The notes under the pieces are model-generated. The model was not told the origin of the DNA, did no database searches, and saw nothing but the letters and a program-made list of their open reading frames with translations. This document shows positions 52,155 to 61,981 of a stretch of DNA of 64,000 nt, piece by piece. The DNA comes from Ruminococcus sp. (GTDB lineage: Bacteria; Bacillota; Clostridia; Oscillospirales; Ruminococcaceae). The stretch covers positions 16,915-80,914 of the forward strand of contig JAGCWY010000119.1 of NCBI GenBank assembly GCA_017961625.1, in the 5' to 3' direction. Made by a program: the position numbers and the translations under genes. Each line of letters begins with the position of its first letter. Position 1 is the first letter of the stretch.

Positions 52155-54292
52155 ATTTCTTCCAAACCTAAAGACTTTAAGTAAGCGTATGTTCCGTCAT
52201 AGTATTCAGGAATTCTTGTGGTATCTTCCCAGAATCCGCCAACAGTTTTATTTGCATTTCCCTCGGGAACGCAGATAACCAGACCTTTTCTTGCACGGGT
52301 AAGCAGAACACGATAGGCATTAAGCATGTATTTTCTACGCTCCTGCATACTTTCGCTGTCGCCGTTCTGTTCATTCCATTTTGTCTGTCCGTTGAACTTA
52401 TAAAAATGCCATTCGCCTTTTTCATAACGCATATCTGCATCCCACAGCAGACACGCATAATCAAGCTCCAGTCCCTGAACCTGTATCTCGGTTGCAGCAT
52501 CCTCCAGATAGTTGGAAGAACGTGTATCCGTTTTATCTTCAAGGAACCAATGTACAGCATTTTCATCACCGGAAGGCAGAATATGTACAGCCAATGGCTT
52601 AAAACGAGCTGCTTCTTTTGTGACAAGTATACCTGTTCTTTCAGTTCCCAAAGCCCTGTCTCTGAGCCATTTCCTTGCCGTATTCATATTTCTTGTCAAT
52701 ATGATCGGGTATTTATCACAGAACTCACGATACACATTCTGAGCCTGTTCGTCAAAGGATAATAGCATATGAACAAAGGTCGAAAGCTTTTCTGCCCTGA
52801 AGGAACGCAGATTAACGCTGAGATGCAAATCAGAGGAGAATGTGACATTCCTGTTTTCTCTTAGCAGTTCATTTACCCGACCTTCGGCATATTCGGACTC
52901 TGTTAATTTCGGTGATATATATACTTTCCAATCGGGGAAATCTTTATTCAGTGCATTTATCCATTCAGAGATGCCCGCTTCACCGGTATTTATCTCCTGA
53001 CCTCCTCCGACTAAGCAAACGATGGTTGCCCAGTCTTCTCTCTGATCCAGTGACCAGATCAGGAAACCAGCTTCCGACATTGGGAAATTCGGCACTTTCA
53101 GCTTATTCCCGTATGTTCCGCCACGTTTCAGATACTCTGCAAGTCGTTTATGCGTCCATGAACGCTGCGCCTCATCAAATATCGCTACATGTTCAACTTC
53201 ACCGTAACCGGATTCTGCCATTTTAACAGCTTTTTCTGGATCAATTTCAAGTACACCGTTCTCAACAGGATTTTTGATCTTGGCAAGCATATTGTCACGA
53301 TAGCGGTGTATCATATTGATGAACTTACCGACTTCACGACGTGAATCAGTTATTTTTTTGCTCTCTTGCCTTGCCTTGCATTTCTCATAGTTATCCTTAG
53401 CCAGAGCTTCTGTTAAAACGGCAACCAGAGGACCGTTTCCTGATAAGTATACAGCGCCTTCATCATCAACGGGTTTATCGTGTCCCTGATATGTCTGCCT
53501 GACCGCGACTTCCAGACCAACAAGTGTTTTTCCTGCACCGGGAACGCCTGTCACAAAACAGATGCTCTTTTCACCGTTACGCTTGCTTCTTTCTATCACA
53601 TCCAGGATACATGAGATAGTCGCATCTGTGGAGACCTTATCGGCTTCATGTCTCGTTATATCCTCTACGGAGTGACTTTCATACAACGTTCGGGCTGCTT
53701 CTATAATAGTCGGTGTTGGTGCATACGGACTTATGACCCAGTTTTCTTCAAGCGGCGGAAGGTCGGGGTATTTTTCTATTACTTTATATATGAGCTCCTG
53801 CAATCCGTTTTCGCCTGCGATCAGTGGATTCAGTACATTTTCGTCATATACAGATTTCTGTATGATAGTGGAGCTTCTTTGATATTTTGATACTATCAGA
53901 ATGGGGACAATCAGACGATTTTCGCTGAATTTATGAAAGTTCGTCAGATCAAGAGCATAGTCAAGAACCTGATCAACATCAGCTTCTACCAGTGCATCTT
54001 TATTCCCAGTTTTGAACTCTATGCAGAAAATAATACCTTTCAGAAGTAGAACCACATCAATTCGTTTTCCAAGTCTAGGGATATCGTATTCAAATATGAT
54101 CTTTCCGCTTTCATTCTTATATGGTAGGAGAACTTTCTTCATTAATGCTATTTCACTTTTCCATGCCTCGATCTGAGTACTCTGTACTATACCATGATAG
54201 TTATTGCAAAGTGTACCAAGTACAAATTGTTCAACATCAGATAAAAATTCGACAAACCGATTGCTATACAAACAACGAGTACTATTATTCAT
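52151..54292 (-). CDS. PD-(D/E)XK nuclease fused to DUF2075 (Schlafen-group-like) helicase
   Basis: 713 residues. An N-terminal nuclease-like module has Asp79 in KRIDVVLLL and Glu92-x-Lys94 in FCIEFKTG, the PD-(D/E)XK pattern. The helicase/ATPase part is DUF2075: Walker A FVTGVPGAGKT (249-256), Walker B AIFDEAQRSWT (DEAQ 373-376) and the SF1-like motif VLLTRARKG (663-670). It is the first gene of a two-gene minus-strand unit and overlaps the TOTE-type gene by four bases (ATGA). The pairing suggests DNA or RNA processing in anti-phage defence; the mechanism is not established from sequence. Confidence 0.85.
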   Translation of the reverse strand: MNNSTRCLYSNRFVEFLSDVEQFVLGTLCNNYHGIVQSTQIEAWKSEIALMKKVLLPYKNESGKIIFEYDIPRLGKRIDVVLLLKGIIFCIEFKTGNKDALVEADVDQVLDYALDLTNFHKFSENRLIVPILIVSKYQRSSTIIQKSVYDENVLNPLIAGENGLQELIYKVIEKYPDLPPLEENWVISPYAPTPTIIEAARTLYESHSVEDITRHEADKVSTDATISCILDVIERSKRNGEKSICFVTGVPGAGKTLVGLEVAVRQTYQGHDKPVDDEGAVYLSGNGPLVAVLTEALAKDNYEKCKARQESKKITDSRREVGKFINMIHRYRDNMLAKIKNPVENGVLEIDPEKAVKMAESGYGEVEHVAIFDEAQRSWTHKRLAEYLKRGGTYGNKLKVPNFPMSEAGFLIWSLDQREDWATIVCLVGGGQEINTGEAGISEWINALNKDFPDWKVYISPKLTESEYAEGRVNELLRENRNVTFSSDLHLSVNLRSFRAEKLSTFVHMLLSFDEQAQNVYREFCDKYPIILTRNMNTARKWLRDRALGTERTGILVTKEAARFKPLAVHILPSGDENAVHWFLEDKTDTRSSNYLEDAATEIQVQGLELDYACLLWDADMRYEKGEWHFYKFNGQTKWNEQNGDSESMQERRKYMLNAYRVLLTRARKGLVICVPEGNANKTVGGFWEDTTRIPEYYDGTYAYLKSLGLEEI

Positions 54293-54914
54293 GATATGCC
54301 TCCTAACATTTAATTATGCATATAAAAGGAACGTGAGAGGTTAATGTTTGTAATTTATTATATCATATTTCGATAAAACAAGCAATCACATTTAACGTAG
54401 AAAAATAGAATACAATTCTTGCTAGGGGTAGCAGCATTCATGTCTGATATGGCAAAGTTTACAGTAAAGGATGGCAAGCTGGATGAGGTCATAACTCTGT
54501 ATGTCGGCGACAAGAATAAAGGAATTTCTGACTGTGAAAAATAAGAAATAGAAAATCAGAATCGTGAAGAAGAGAGACGTCAGAAGGAAGAAGAATACCC
54601 CAAACGGCTTCTCAACGAAGCTGAAAAAGAATAATACATGACCGGGCAATAGCTTAATATGACTGTATGTTTATATAAATTGAATATAGACAAATTATCC
54701 GATGGTAAAATACGGGCGGATTTCTTTATAAGAAAAACAAGTATAACAGTAGTGCAGCCGATAGCGATATGGATAATTATAAACCGTAAATATTAGTTAT
54801 TGAGAGGATATCTGTATTTTGAAATATATTCAGTTCACGAGATTGATTTTTATGCTCTATGATGATATAATTATATTTGTAATTTGTAAATGATATACTG
54901 AAAGGACGATGTTT
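54293..54914. other. AT-rich intergenic region with gene relic
   Basis: 622 bases. The pseudogene at 54440-54634 is the only recognisable structure. The rest is AT-rich with no convincing promoter or gene. The region upstream of the DUF2075 gene lacks a clear -35/-10 pair. Confidence 0.5.
54440..54634 (+). pseudogene. Decayed small gene with in-frame stop
   Basis: Plus-strand frame MSDMAKFTVKDGKLDEVITLY... runs 34 codons to TAA at 54542-54544, then continues in the same frame for 29 more codons of charged sequence (NQNREEERRQKEEE) to TAA at 54632-54634. Its composition is coding-like, unlike the flanks. No family recognised. Confidence 0.4.
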
Positions 54915-56315
54915 ATGAAAAACAATAGCAAGGCTTCCGAAAGAGGAGGCTTCGGTTCTAAGATCGGTTTTATTCTTGCTGCGGCAGGTTCGGCAGTTGG
55001 TCTAGGTAACATCTGGCGTTTCCCGTATCTTGCCGCTAAATACGGTGGAGGTGTATTTTTAATGGTATACATCGTATTTGCCATAACATTTGGCTTCGCA
55101 CTCATGCTCACTGAAATAGCTATAGGTAGGAAAACAGGCCAAAGTGTTATTGGCGCATACAAGTCTGTAGACAAGCGTTTCTCTCCTCTCGGACTGCTTG
55201 CTGCCGTGATACCTGCGCTCATTCTACCATATTACAGCGTTATAGGTGGCTGGGTATTGAAATATATGTACGTATTCATTACAGGCGGTGGTAAAAAAGT
55301 TTCAACAGCCGAATACATCACAGCATCAGGAGAAAGCATACCTTTTTTCAGCAACTTTATCAGCCATCTCACACAGCCAACAGTATTTTTCATAATATTT
55401 CTGATTTTTACATCGGTTTCAGTATTCCTCGGAGTTGAAAAGGGCATCGAAAAAGTGAGCAAATTCCTTATGCCTGTACTGCTTCTGCTTATTGTAGCGA
55501 TTTCGGTATATACCCTTACTCTTGATGGTGCAAGCAGAGGACTCAAGTACTATCTGCTTCCCAATCTTAATGGCTTTACACCTACTAAGTTCTTACAAAC
55601 GATTGCAGCAGCCTGCGGACAACTTTTCTACTCAATGTCCATAGCAATGGGCATAATGGTGACATACGGATCTTATATGCGAAAGGAAGATTCTCTTGAA
55701 AGTTCTGTTCGACAGATAGAAATATTTGACACAGCCGTGGCTATACTTGCAGGTATTATAATCGTTCCTGCCGTATTCATTTTCTCAAATGGTGATAGTG
55801 ATTCACTCAACGCTGGTCCCGGACTTATGTTCAATACGCTTCCCAAGGTATTCGCAACAATGCCTGCAGGACAATTCATCGGTGCAGCATTCTTCATACT
55901 CGTCACTCTTGCTGCACTTACCTCGTCCATATCTCTTATGGAGACCGTTACAGCTGTTGTTATTGAGAAATTCGGTTTCGGTCGCGTTAAGAGCTGTGTA
56001 ATAGTAATTTTTGCAACATTCATCCTAGGTATGTTCTCTGTTTTCGGTTATAGTGCGTGGTCTGACATAAAACTATTCGGCATGCAAATACTTGATTTCT
56101 TCGATTTCGTCACAAACAACATAATGATGCCTGTACTTTCTCTTCTTACTTGTATACTTATAGGCTATGTTGTGAAAGTAAAGTACATAGAAGAAGAGGT
56201 AATGCTAGGTGAAAAGCGTTTTCGTTCAAAGCTCCTTTACAATATAATGATAAAGTTTATCTGCCCTGCATGTATGCTGATGATACTCTTGACACCTTTT
56301 GTCACAGATATTTAA
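54915..56315 (+). CDS. SNF-family sodium-dependent transporter
   Basis: 466 residues, about 11-12 membrane helices. LeuT-fold sodium:neurotransmitter symporter family: FGSKIGFILAAAGSAVGLGNIWRF at helix 1 with the Na-site motif, and the unwound-helix region FSMSIAMGIMVTYGSY. Bacterial members import amino acids with Na+. ATG 54915 is eight bases from AAAGGA; the ATG at 54909 is too close. Substrate not determinable. Flanked on both sides by AT-rich relic regions. Confidence 0.92.
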   Translation: MKNNSKASERGGFGSKIGFILAAAGSAVGLGNIWRFPYLAAKYGGGVFLMVYIVFAITFGFALMLTEIAIGRKTGQSVIGAYKSVDKRFSPLGLLAAVIPALILPYYSVIGGWVLKYMYVFITGGGKKVSTAEYITASGESIPFFSNFISHLTQPTVFFIIFLIFTSVSVFLGVEKGIEKVSKFLMPVLLLLIVAISVYTLTLDGASRGLKYYLLPNLNGFTPTKFLQTIAAACGQLFYSMSIAMGIMVTYGSYMRKEDSLESSVRQIEIFDTAVAILAGIIIVPAVFIFSNGDSDSLNAGPGLMFNTLPKVFATMPAGQFIGAAFFILVTLAALTSSISLMETVTAVVIEKFGFGRVKSCVIVIFATFILGMFSVFGYSAWSDIKLFGMQILDFFDFVTNNIMMPVLSLLTCILIGYVVKVKYIEEEVMLGEKRFRSKLLYNIMIKFICPACMLMILLTPFVTDI

Positions 56316-57500
56316 TTATAAGCTTTTGTCAGCTTTGATATGAGTTCCGTAACAGGATGACATTCCAATTACATATTATTCAAGTTTTTGATATAATCAC
56401 GTAGTACTACAGGATCGCAATGCTTTAAAAATTGAAGTATTGCAAAAATAATCATTCTGATTGGCTCAACGTATACTAAAATTGATTTTTTCTCGTAAAG
56501 ATATCAACATCAGCTACAAAAGACCTGAATCAAATAAACAGCGTTAGATGTCCTTAATCAACGTTACTGTGTATGGCGACCACATATCCGAATGCCCACC
56601 TCTTAACATCGAATCTTACCATTCTTGCTTCCCAATATGATTGGAAAGTTTAAAAAGTATTAGTGTTTGTTATTGCTTTTTATTTATAAAAGCTTACAAG
56701 GATAATATATCTTCCTTAGTTGCAGAAAGATATGTATAATAAGCCCAAATAATACATTTTGATATACTTCAGCAGCATTTTTGATAATCACTGAAGTCGC
56801 CTATATGATTGACTGAGATTAGAGCACATTATACGAGAACGAATGAAGCTTTAACTACATCAATATAAATTATCATTATAAACATCACCAAGAGTATACT
56901 CTGTTTGGTTTTTCATTAGAATTAACAGTTATTTTTAATTGTACAACGTTAAAGATTTTATCAATCACACTAATTACAACACATCCTGCTTCGACCGCTG
57001 TTACAGCAATGTCAACTGTAACAACATCAACATCTGTTTTGTTTGATTTAAATATTAGATCAGTACAATCTAACGGAATAATGTATTGTTCACCGTTTTT
57101 AACAGATATAGATGTTACTTACAATGAAAGCGGTAATGTTGTACTATTGCTGTAAGTTAGTGTGTAGCGCTGCATATATGTACGTGAAGGAAATTCTATA
57201 TAATATGGACAAACTCGTATTATGCACTATTTACATGGTTTTTTTCAATTTATCTTATCTTTTTCAGTCTCGACATAGGACTGAGATATAATTACTCTAT
57301 GCTTTCAATTTCAGATTGATATCTAAGCACGTCAACGTTAGAGATTTTATGGGAAAAAGCCTTGTCCGTAAATACATACTGAAGCCATGTGAGGGAGTAC
57401 TGGATTGAATATGTCTACCGGTATTTTCAAAAAGTGCTATACAAAAATAATATACACGACATTTTACAATTTCTGAATCGAAACATATCATATATCTGCT
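56316..57500. other. Gene-poor AT-rich stretch
   Basis: About 1.2 kb. The only sizeable coding-like frame is a start-less open stretch at about 56850-57152 (plus strand, ending LLL-stop). Nothing recognisable; it looks like decayed sequence next to a mobile element. Confidence 0.5.
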
Positions 57501-57755
57501 TAAGGCGCCTGAATCAAGGCGCCATTTTGGGGGTGCCCGACATGGGCACAATCTAACGGGTGAAAGTCCCGAACACGCCCAGATAGTGGGAAGTGTATAG
57601 CCGAACAGCAAGGGTGTCCGCCGCGAGGCGGAATCTGAAGGAAGCTGTAAGCAAACCTCTGGTCTGACGAATAGAAATCCCATATAAGGTTGGGCTACGA
57701 GAGATAAGCTGGCCAAAAGCAGCAAAGTCTGATAACTATCACCTGTTACATACAT
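57501..57755 (+). mobile_element. 5' fragment of a group II intron behind a hairpin
   Basis: From 57533 the sequence GTGCCCGACATGGGCAC opens like a group II intron. Conserved domain I wording follows: GGGTGAAAGTCCCGAAC, CAAGGGTGTCCG, GCGGAATCTGAAGGAAGCTG, and CCCATATAAGG. It stops near 57755; there is no reverse-transcriptase gene and no domain V/VI. Just upstream, GGCGCC-TGAATCAA-GGCGCC followed by ATTTT (57504-57528) is a terminator-like hairpin, the type of target favoured by class C introns. Class assignment is tentative. Confidence 0.7.
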
Positions 57756-57762
57756 AAAATTA

Positions 57763-57806
57763 GAGTCGAGGTATTTATGATTTTTCTACCTCGACTCGTT
57801 CTTTTT
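57763..57806 (+). terminator. Hairpin after the intron fragment
   Basis: Perfect 11-base stem GAGTCGAGGTA / TACCTCGACTC with a 13-base loop, then GTTCTTTTT. Works as a plus-strand terminator. Confidence 0.75.
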
Positions 57807-57845
57807 ACTTTCGGGCTTGGTTTGGTTGGCGCTTACATTGCATTT

Positions 57846-57886
57846 ATAAAAAATCCGCAGGTACTATCAATTAATACCTGCGGATT
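57846..57886 (-). terminator. Terminator of the RTX gene pair
   Basis: Perfect 12-base stem AATCCGCAGGTA / TACCTGCGGATT followed on the minus strand by TTTTTT, ten bases after the stop codon. Confidence 0.9.
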
Positions 57887-57896
57887 GCTTATTTAA

Positions 57897-60800
57897 TTAT
57901 GCTGCCTCATCAATTTCCTGTTCTGTAACATCTGTTTCTTCAACAGAAATGTCAGAAACTTTTGAACCATCAGCACCACTTTCAGCTATATCTTCTTCAA
58001 CAGGATCAGGCTCCTTTGTAAGAACAAGCTCATTTGTATCCCTGTCAACATATCCTTCTGCTCCATCTGTAAATATCAATGTGTACGTTGAAGATGACCA
58101 TGACCAGCTGCCAAACTTAATTGAATCCTCAGCATCATTTATGGTAATTACCAATGACTGTGAATTATCGACTGAAATTGTAATCTCATCGGAATTGACA
58201 TCCTTAAATTCAACAAAGCTGTGATCACTTCCCCATTCACTAATAATATCATTACCGTAGCCTTTACCGAAGATATACGTATCTTCACCATCACAACCGC
58301 AGAGGTAATCATCTCCTGCTAAACTGTCAATTATGTCATCACCAGAAGTTCCATTGATCGTTTCATTACCGTCTGTTCCATATATGGGTGCTGTTTTGGC
58401 AGTTATATCTTCTCCTTCAAGAACAGTTCCGTCATCAAATACAAAGCTGAATGAACGTCCATCTACACTTCCGAAGAAATTGGTTATGATTATTTTGTCA
58501 TCGGTATCCTTACCAAAGTTAATTGTAAGATCCCTGTTAGCTTCACGAATATTATTCATGTCACTTACTCGATAATCATGAATAACAATAGTATCATGTC
58601 CTACTGAAGCTGCGATAGTATCAGTATCATAGCCTTTCGCAAATATATATGTATCGTCGCCGCGTTCACCGTTAAGGAAATCATCGCCTGAACCGCCGTC
58701 GAGAACATCATTTCCGCCAGCGCCCTTTAATATATCATTCCCGGTTCCACCGTTAAGATAGCTTGAATGCTCTCCATCTTCAATGGTATCATTTCCGTCC
58801 TCACCGAACATTATATTTGTTCCGTTTCTGCCAAGAAGAATATCATCATCGTTGCCACCATACATAAAGTCGATGTTTTCTCCGCCATAGATAGTATCTT
58901 TTCCATCTCTACCGTAGAAAATGTTGAAACCGTCACTTGCGTCAAGCTCATCGTCGCCTTCTGTGCCATCAATAACTTCTCTTGAGTATCCGTCACCAAT
59001 TGTCTGGTACTCGTCATAAGAAGCAAAATCATAGTTTAATGGATGAGAAATAAAATCGTTAAGTGTAATTGTATCACCGGTATATTTATTTGTAAGGATA
59101 AATTTACCATTCATGGATATTGAGGTATCAAAATCATCTGCACATAAACCGTCAATAAATACAACTGTGTTATTTCCTTCTGTATCATTAACGATATCAT
59201 CGCCGGTATACATACCGAAATAGTAGTTGTCATTACCTGAACCGCCATTCATGATGTCATTTCCGTATCCACTGTAAATACGATCATCGCTGTTTGAACC
59301 ATAAAGGGTATTATTGCCAAAATCGTCAAAAATGAAATCTATTCCTGATGTGCCTGAATATTTATCATCATTTTCTGTTCCGACAAAAGTGTTAACCGCA
59401 CCTATAAGATCAATTATCTCAGCAAATTTCTGGGATTTTACAGAATAATACTCTTTATACTTGCTGAATTCATTTGTATTATGAATTTTATCATATGATT
59501 TTAAATATACTCCGAAATCATATATAAGAATATCGGAATCTGCTTCATCATTCTCTATCATTTCATCAATTAAAGTATTGATAGATGAATTTTCAAAAGA
59601 AATATTTTCGTTCTCATCTTCAGCAATAAATAATGAATAACCACCAAATGACATCTTAAGGTTGAGAATATTGTAATAATCTAATTCAATGTTATTGTAT
59701 ATATCCTTAAGCATTTCTGCAGCAGGGGCATTAGGATTAGCACCATTTACGCCCATGAAATCATGTCCCATAAAAGCTTCGATAACATGAAGATCTCTTG
59801 CATCAATATTACCGCCTCTGCTATTAATTTCAATATCATCAGAACCAGTTATAAAATAAAGGATCTTCTTAAGATAATAATGCTTCTGAGCTATATCATT
59901 GGCATAATTAAATGAAAGGCACAAATCGATAAGCTCACCTGTTTCATCATCAGCAATAGCTTGTTCAATAGTCTTTACATTACCAACAGTTGTTTCACCA
60001 TCATGAACTGTAGTTGTTGTGTTAACATCAAACCAGAATTCGCTGATATGCTTTTTATTAGGATCATTTTTAAAGGATACATAAGATGTTTCTTCTTTTC
60101 TTGTACTTCTTTCTGTATTATCGTTATCTTCAGAATTATACGAATCAGGGAAACAATTAAGATCTATATAATCGACGTTAAGCGATTTTAGTGAAATAAG
60201 TCTGTCTTCACCATCAGAGCTGAACCATACAAGGAGCTGATCAAATAATGTTAATTCATTATCTTCATCGTTCTGATCAATTGAAATATCTCCAATCAGT
60301 TCATCATTATCATCAATTAGTCCATTTCCATTAGTATCAAGGCTACTTAACGCTTCAAAACCGTTTGTTGATTTTTCGCCATTTTCCATTACAAAGCAAT
60401 CGCCAAACAATTCTCCGCCGTTATCAATCTTTCCGTTGCCATTGAGATCGATTGCAAGGAAACCATCGTCATTCTTTATCCAAGCTGTCTTTTCTGCAAA
60501 TCCATTATTGTCAAGGTCAAAATTAATACCCTCATCAAGAGAAGTGAATTCAATCTCATCTGTTCCTGAGAAATTAATAATAAGCGGATCTCTCTGATAC
60601 TGTTTTTGTGCAGTCTCATAATTAAAGCTCATAGTTGAAATGTGATGATTAAATGATTCTGGAGCAGAAGATTTATATTTGGCAAGAGTGCTACCATTTA
60701 CAATTTCAAAATCCCATTCTTCACTATCTGGATCATAACTCTCATAATGGGCAAAGCATTCTTTAAAAGCCTCTATTATTTCAACATCTGAAGCGGAAAG

Positions 60801-61964
60801 CACATAATAACAGCAACTTCCCATTACTATTGGTTTACAATTGTTCAAAAGATTTATGATTGTTGCTTCAAGAGCTGTTTTAGCATCTTCTATACTTCCT
60901 ATTGATGAATTATGCTTAACAACCCAACTTGCAAATATAGCCGCTAATCCTGTTGTTATGACTAATACTTCCAATTCTTCTTGCAGTCGAATTAATTGAG
61001 TTTCTTCAATGTAATATGCATCATTTTCTATTATCATTTCATCAGCGGGCTGAACGTTCCAACCTTCAAACATTTTTCTAAGTTGATTAAGTGCATTTGC
61101 AGCTATTGCAGCACTTATTTCAGCAAATGTTTCAGCGATCACTTCTTCATCAGCGAATACAGGAGGAGGTCCACTTGGATTATTTCCTCTGTTCATATCT
61201 CTAATGTATTTGAATAAAAGCGACCAAAATGCAGCTCCGAATATATCGTTTAAACTATCCATATTAGGTTTTGGGTGACCTTCATCATCGTCATAATCTC
61301 TTTCAACGAACCAATAAAGTATGATGCCATTTCCCATATATGCATAATAAACGATGAAATTTCCAGTTGATTCTGGAAAGTGAAATAATTCAATATCTTT
61401 ATCTAATCTATACGGAACGTTAAGCAATAACGCTAGTTTATTAATACTAAAGTCGCTATGCCCCAATGAACCTCCTGTTTTTATTTCTGATATTGGATAT
61501 TTCGTATTCTGTGATATGCTCATTACATATTCATTAAGTTGATTTTTAGCTTTAATCATTTTAAAAAGCGAAATATATGATCCTGGTTTGACTTCCCAAA
61601 AATATGCAGTTTCAAAATTATAATCATAATTCCAAATATCAACTCTTCCTGTTTTACCATTAGCTTTTGTTACAACCAATTCATTACGTTGAAATTCAAG
61701 ATGTCTATCCCTAATCTCATTTTGCACTTCATTATGAAAATAATTCGACGGTGGAACTAAACCTCTTTCTCTAGCCAATCCCCATTTTCCAGCTCTTGGC
61801 CAGCTCTTTTCATCTTCCTTTGCTTCTTTTGATGCATCATCCTCAATAGTATTAATTGATATATTGTCAGCAAATGCTATTAATCCCGTCGAATTAAATG
61901 AGATTAATAACGAAAGCGCAAGAAATATAGATATAAATTTCAAAATTACATTTTTTTGATTCAT
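57897..61964 (-). CDS. Large secreted RTX-repeat protein with N-terminal PD-(D/E)XK-like motif
   Basis: 1355 residues. Signal peptide 1-33 (ends AFA-DN). Residues ~75-145 contain GRVDIWN (Asp109) and FWEVKPG (Glu124, Lys126) with a later Gln, the pattern of restriction-endonuclease-like toxins. The middle (~140-480) is unrecognised. Two Ca-loop segments at ~504-520 and ~542-555 (DLNGNGKIDNGGELFGD type) precede RTX nonapeptides at ~860-1110 and ~1195-1240 (GGSGNDNYYFG, GGTGNDILKG), with an HCBP-type segment between. ATG 61964 has GGAGG eight bases upstream; the ATG 15 bases earlier overlaps that site. Secretion and calcium folding are likely; nuclease activity is inferred. Confidence 0.8.
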   Translation of the reverse strand: MNQKNVILKFISIFLALSLLISFNSTGLIAFADNISINTIEDDASKEAKEDEKSWPRAGKWGLARERGLVPPSNYFHNEVQNEIRDRHLEFQRNELVVTKANGKTGRVDIWNYDYNFETAYFWEVKPGSYISLFKMIKAKNQLNEYVMSISQNTKYPISEIKTGGSLGHSDFSINKLALLLNVPYRLDKDIELFHFPESTGNFIVYYAYMGNGIILYWFVERDYDDDEGHPKPNMDSLNDIFGAAFWSLLFKYIRDMNRGNNPSGPPPVFADEEVIAETFAEISAAIAANALNQLRKMFEGWNVQPADEMIIENDAYYIEETQLIRLQEELEVLVITTGLAAIFASWVVKHNSSIGSIEDAKTALEATIINLLNNCKPIVMGSCCYYVLSASDVEIIEAFKECFAHYESYDPDSEEWDFEIVNGSTLAKYKSSAPESFNHHISTMSFNYETAQKQYQRDPLIINFSGTDEIEFTSLDEGINFDLDNNGFAEKTAWIKNDDGFLAIDLNGNGKIDNGGELFGDCFVMENGEKSTNGFEALSSLDTNGNGLIDDNDELIGDISIDQNDEDNELTLFDQLLVWFSSDGEDRLISLKSLNVDYIDLNCFPDSYNSEDNDNTERSTRKEETSYVSFKNDPNKKHISEFWFDVNTTTTVHDGETTVGNVKTIEQAIADDETGELIDLCLSFNYANDIAQKHYYLKKILYFITGSDDIEINSRGGNIDARDLHVIEAFMGHDFMGVNGANPNAPAAEMLKDIYNNIELDYYNILNLKMSFGGYSLFIAEDENENISFENSSINTLIDEMIENDEADSDILIYDFGVYLKSYDKIHNTNEFSKYKEYYSVKSQKFAEIIDLIGAVNTFVGTENDDKYSGTSGIDFIFDDFGNNTLYGSNSDDRIYSGYGNDIMNGGSGNDNYYFGMYTGDDIVNDTEGNNTVVFIDGLCADDFDTSISMNGKFILTNKYTGDTITLNDFISHPLNYDFASYDEYQTIGDGYSREVIDGTEGDDELDASDGFNIFYGRDGKDTIYGGENIDFMYGGNDDDILLGRNGTNIMFGEDGNDTIEDGEHSSYLNGGTGNDILKGAGGNDVLDGGSGDDFLNGERGDDTYIFAKGYDTDTIAASVGHDTIVIHDYRVSDMNNIREANRDLTINFGKDTDDKIIITNFFGSVDGRSFSFVFDDGTVLEGEDITAKTAPIYGTDGNETINGTSGDDIIDSLAGDDYLCGCDGEDTYIFGKGYGNDIISEWGSDHSFVEFKDVNSDEITISVDNSQSLVITINDAEDSIKFGSWSWSSSTYTLIFTDGAEGYVDRDTNELVLTKEPDPVEEDIAESGADGSKVSDISVEETDVTEQEIDEAA

Positions 61965-61981
61965 TTTATATTCCTCCATAA

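Noticed and set aside
54422..54649. 75-codon minus-strand frame rich in Phe
   Set aside because: Complement of the Glu/Lys-rich relic on the plus strand (GAA/TTC shadow).
57297..57755. 152-codon minus-strand open frame
   Set aside because: It is the complement of the group II intron fragment; RNA structure explains the openness.
58300..59400. Tandem nucleotide repeats that could suggest a CRISPR array or minisatellite
   Set aside because: They are the coding repeats of GGxGxD RTX nonapeptides and vary in sequence and length.
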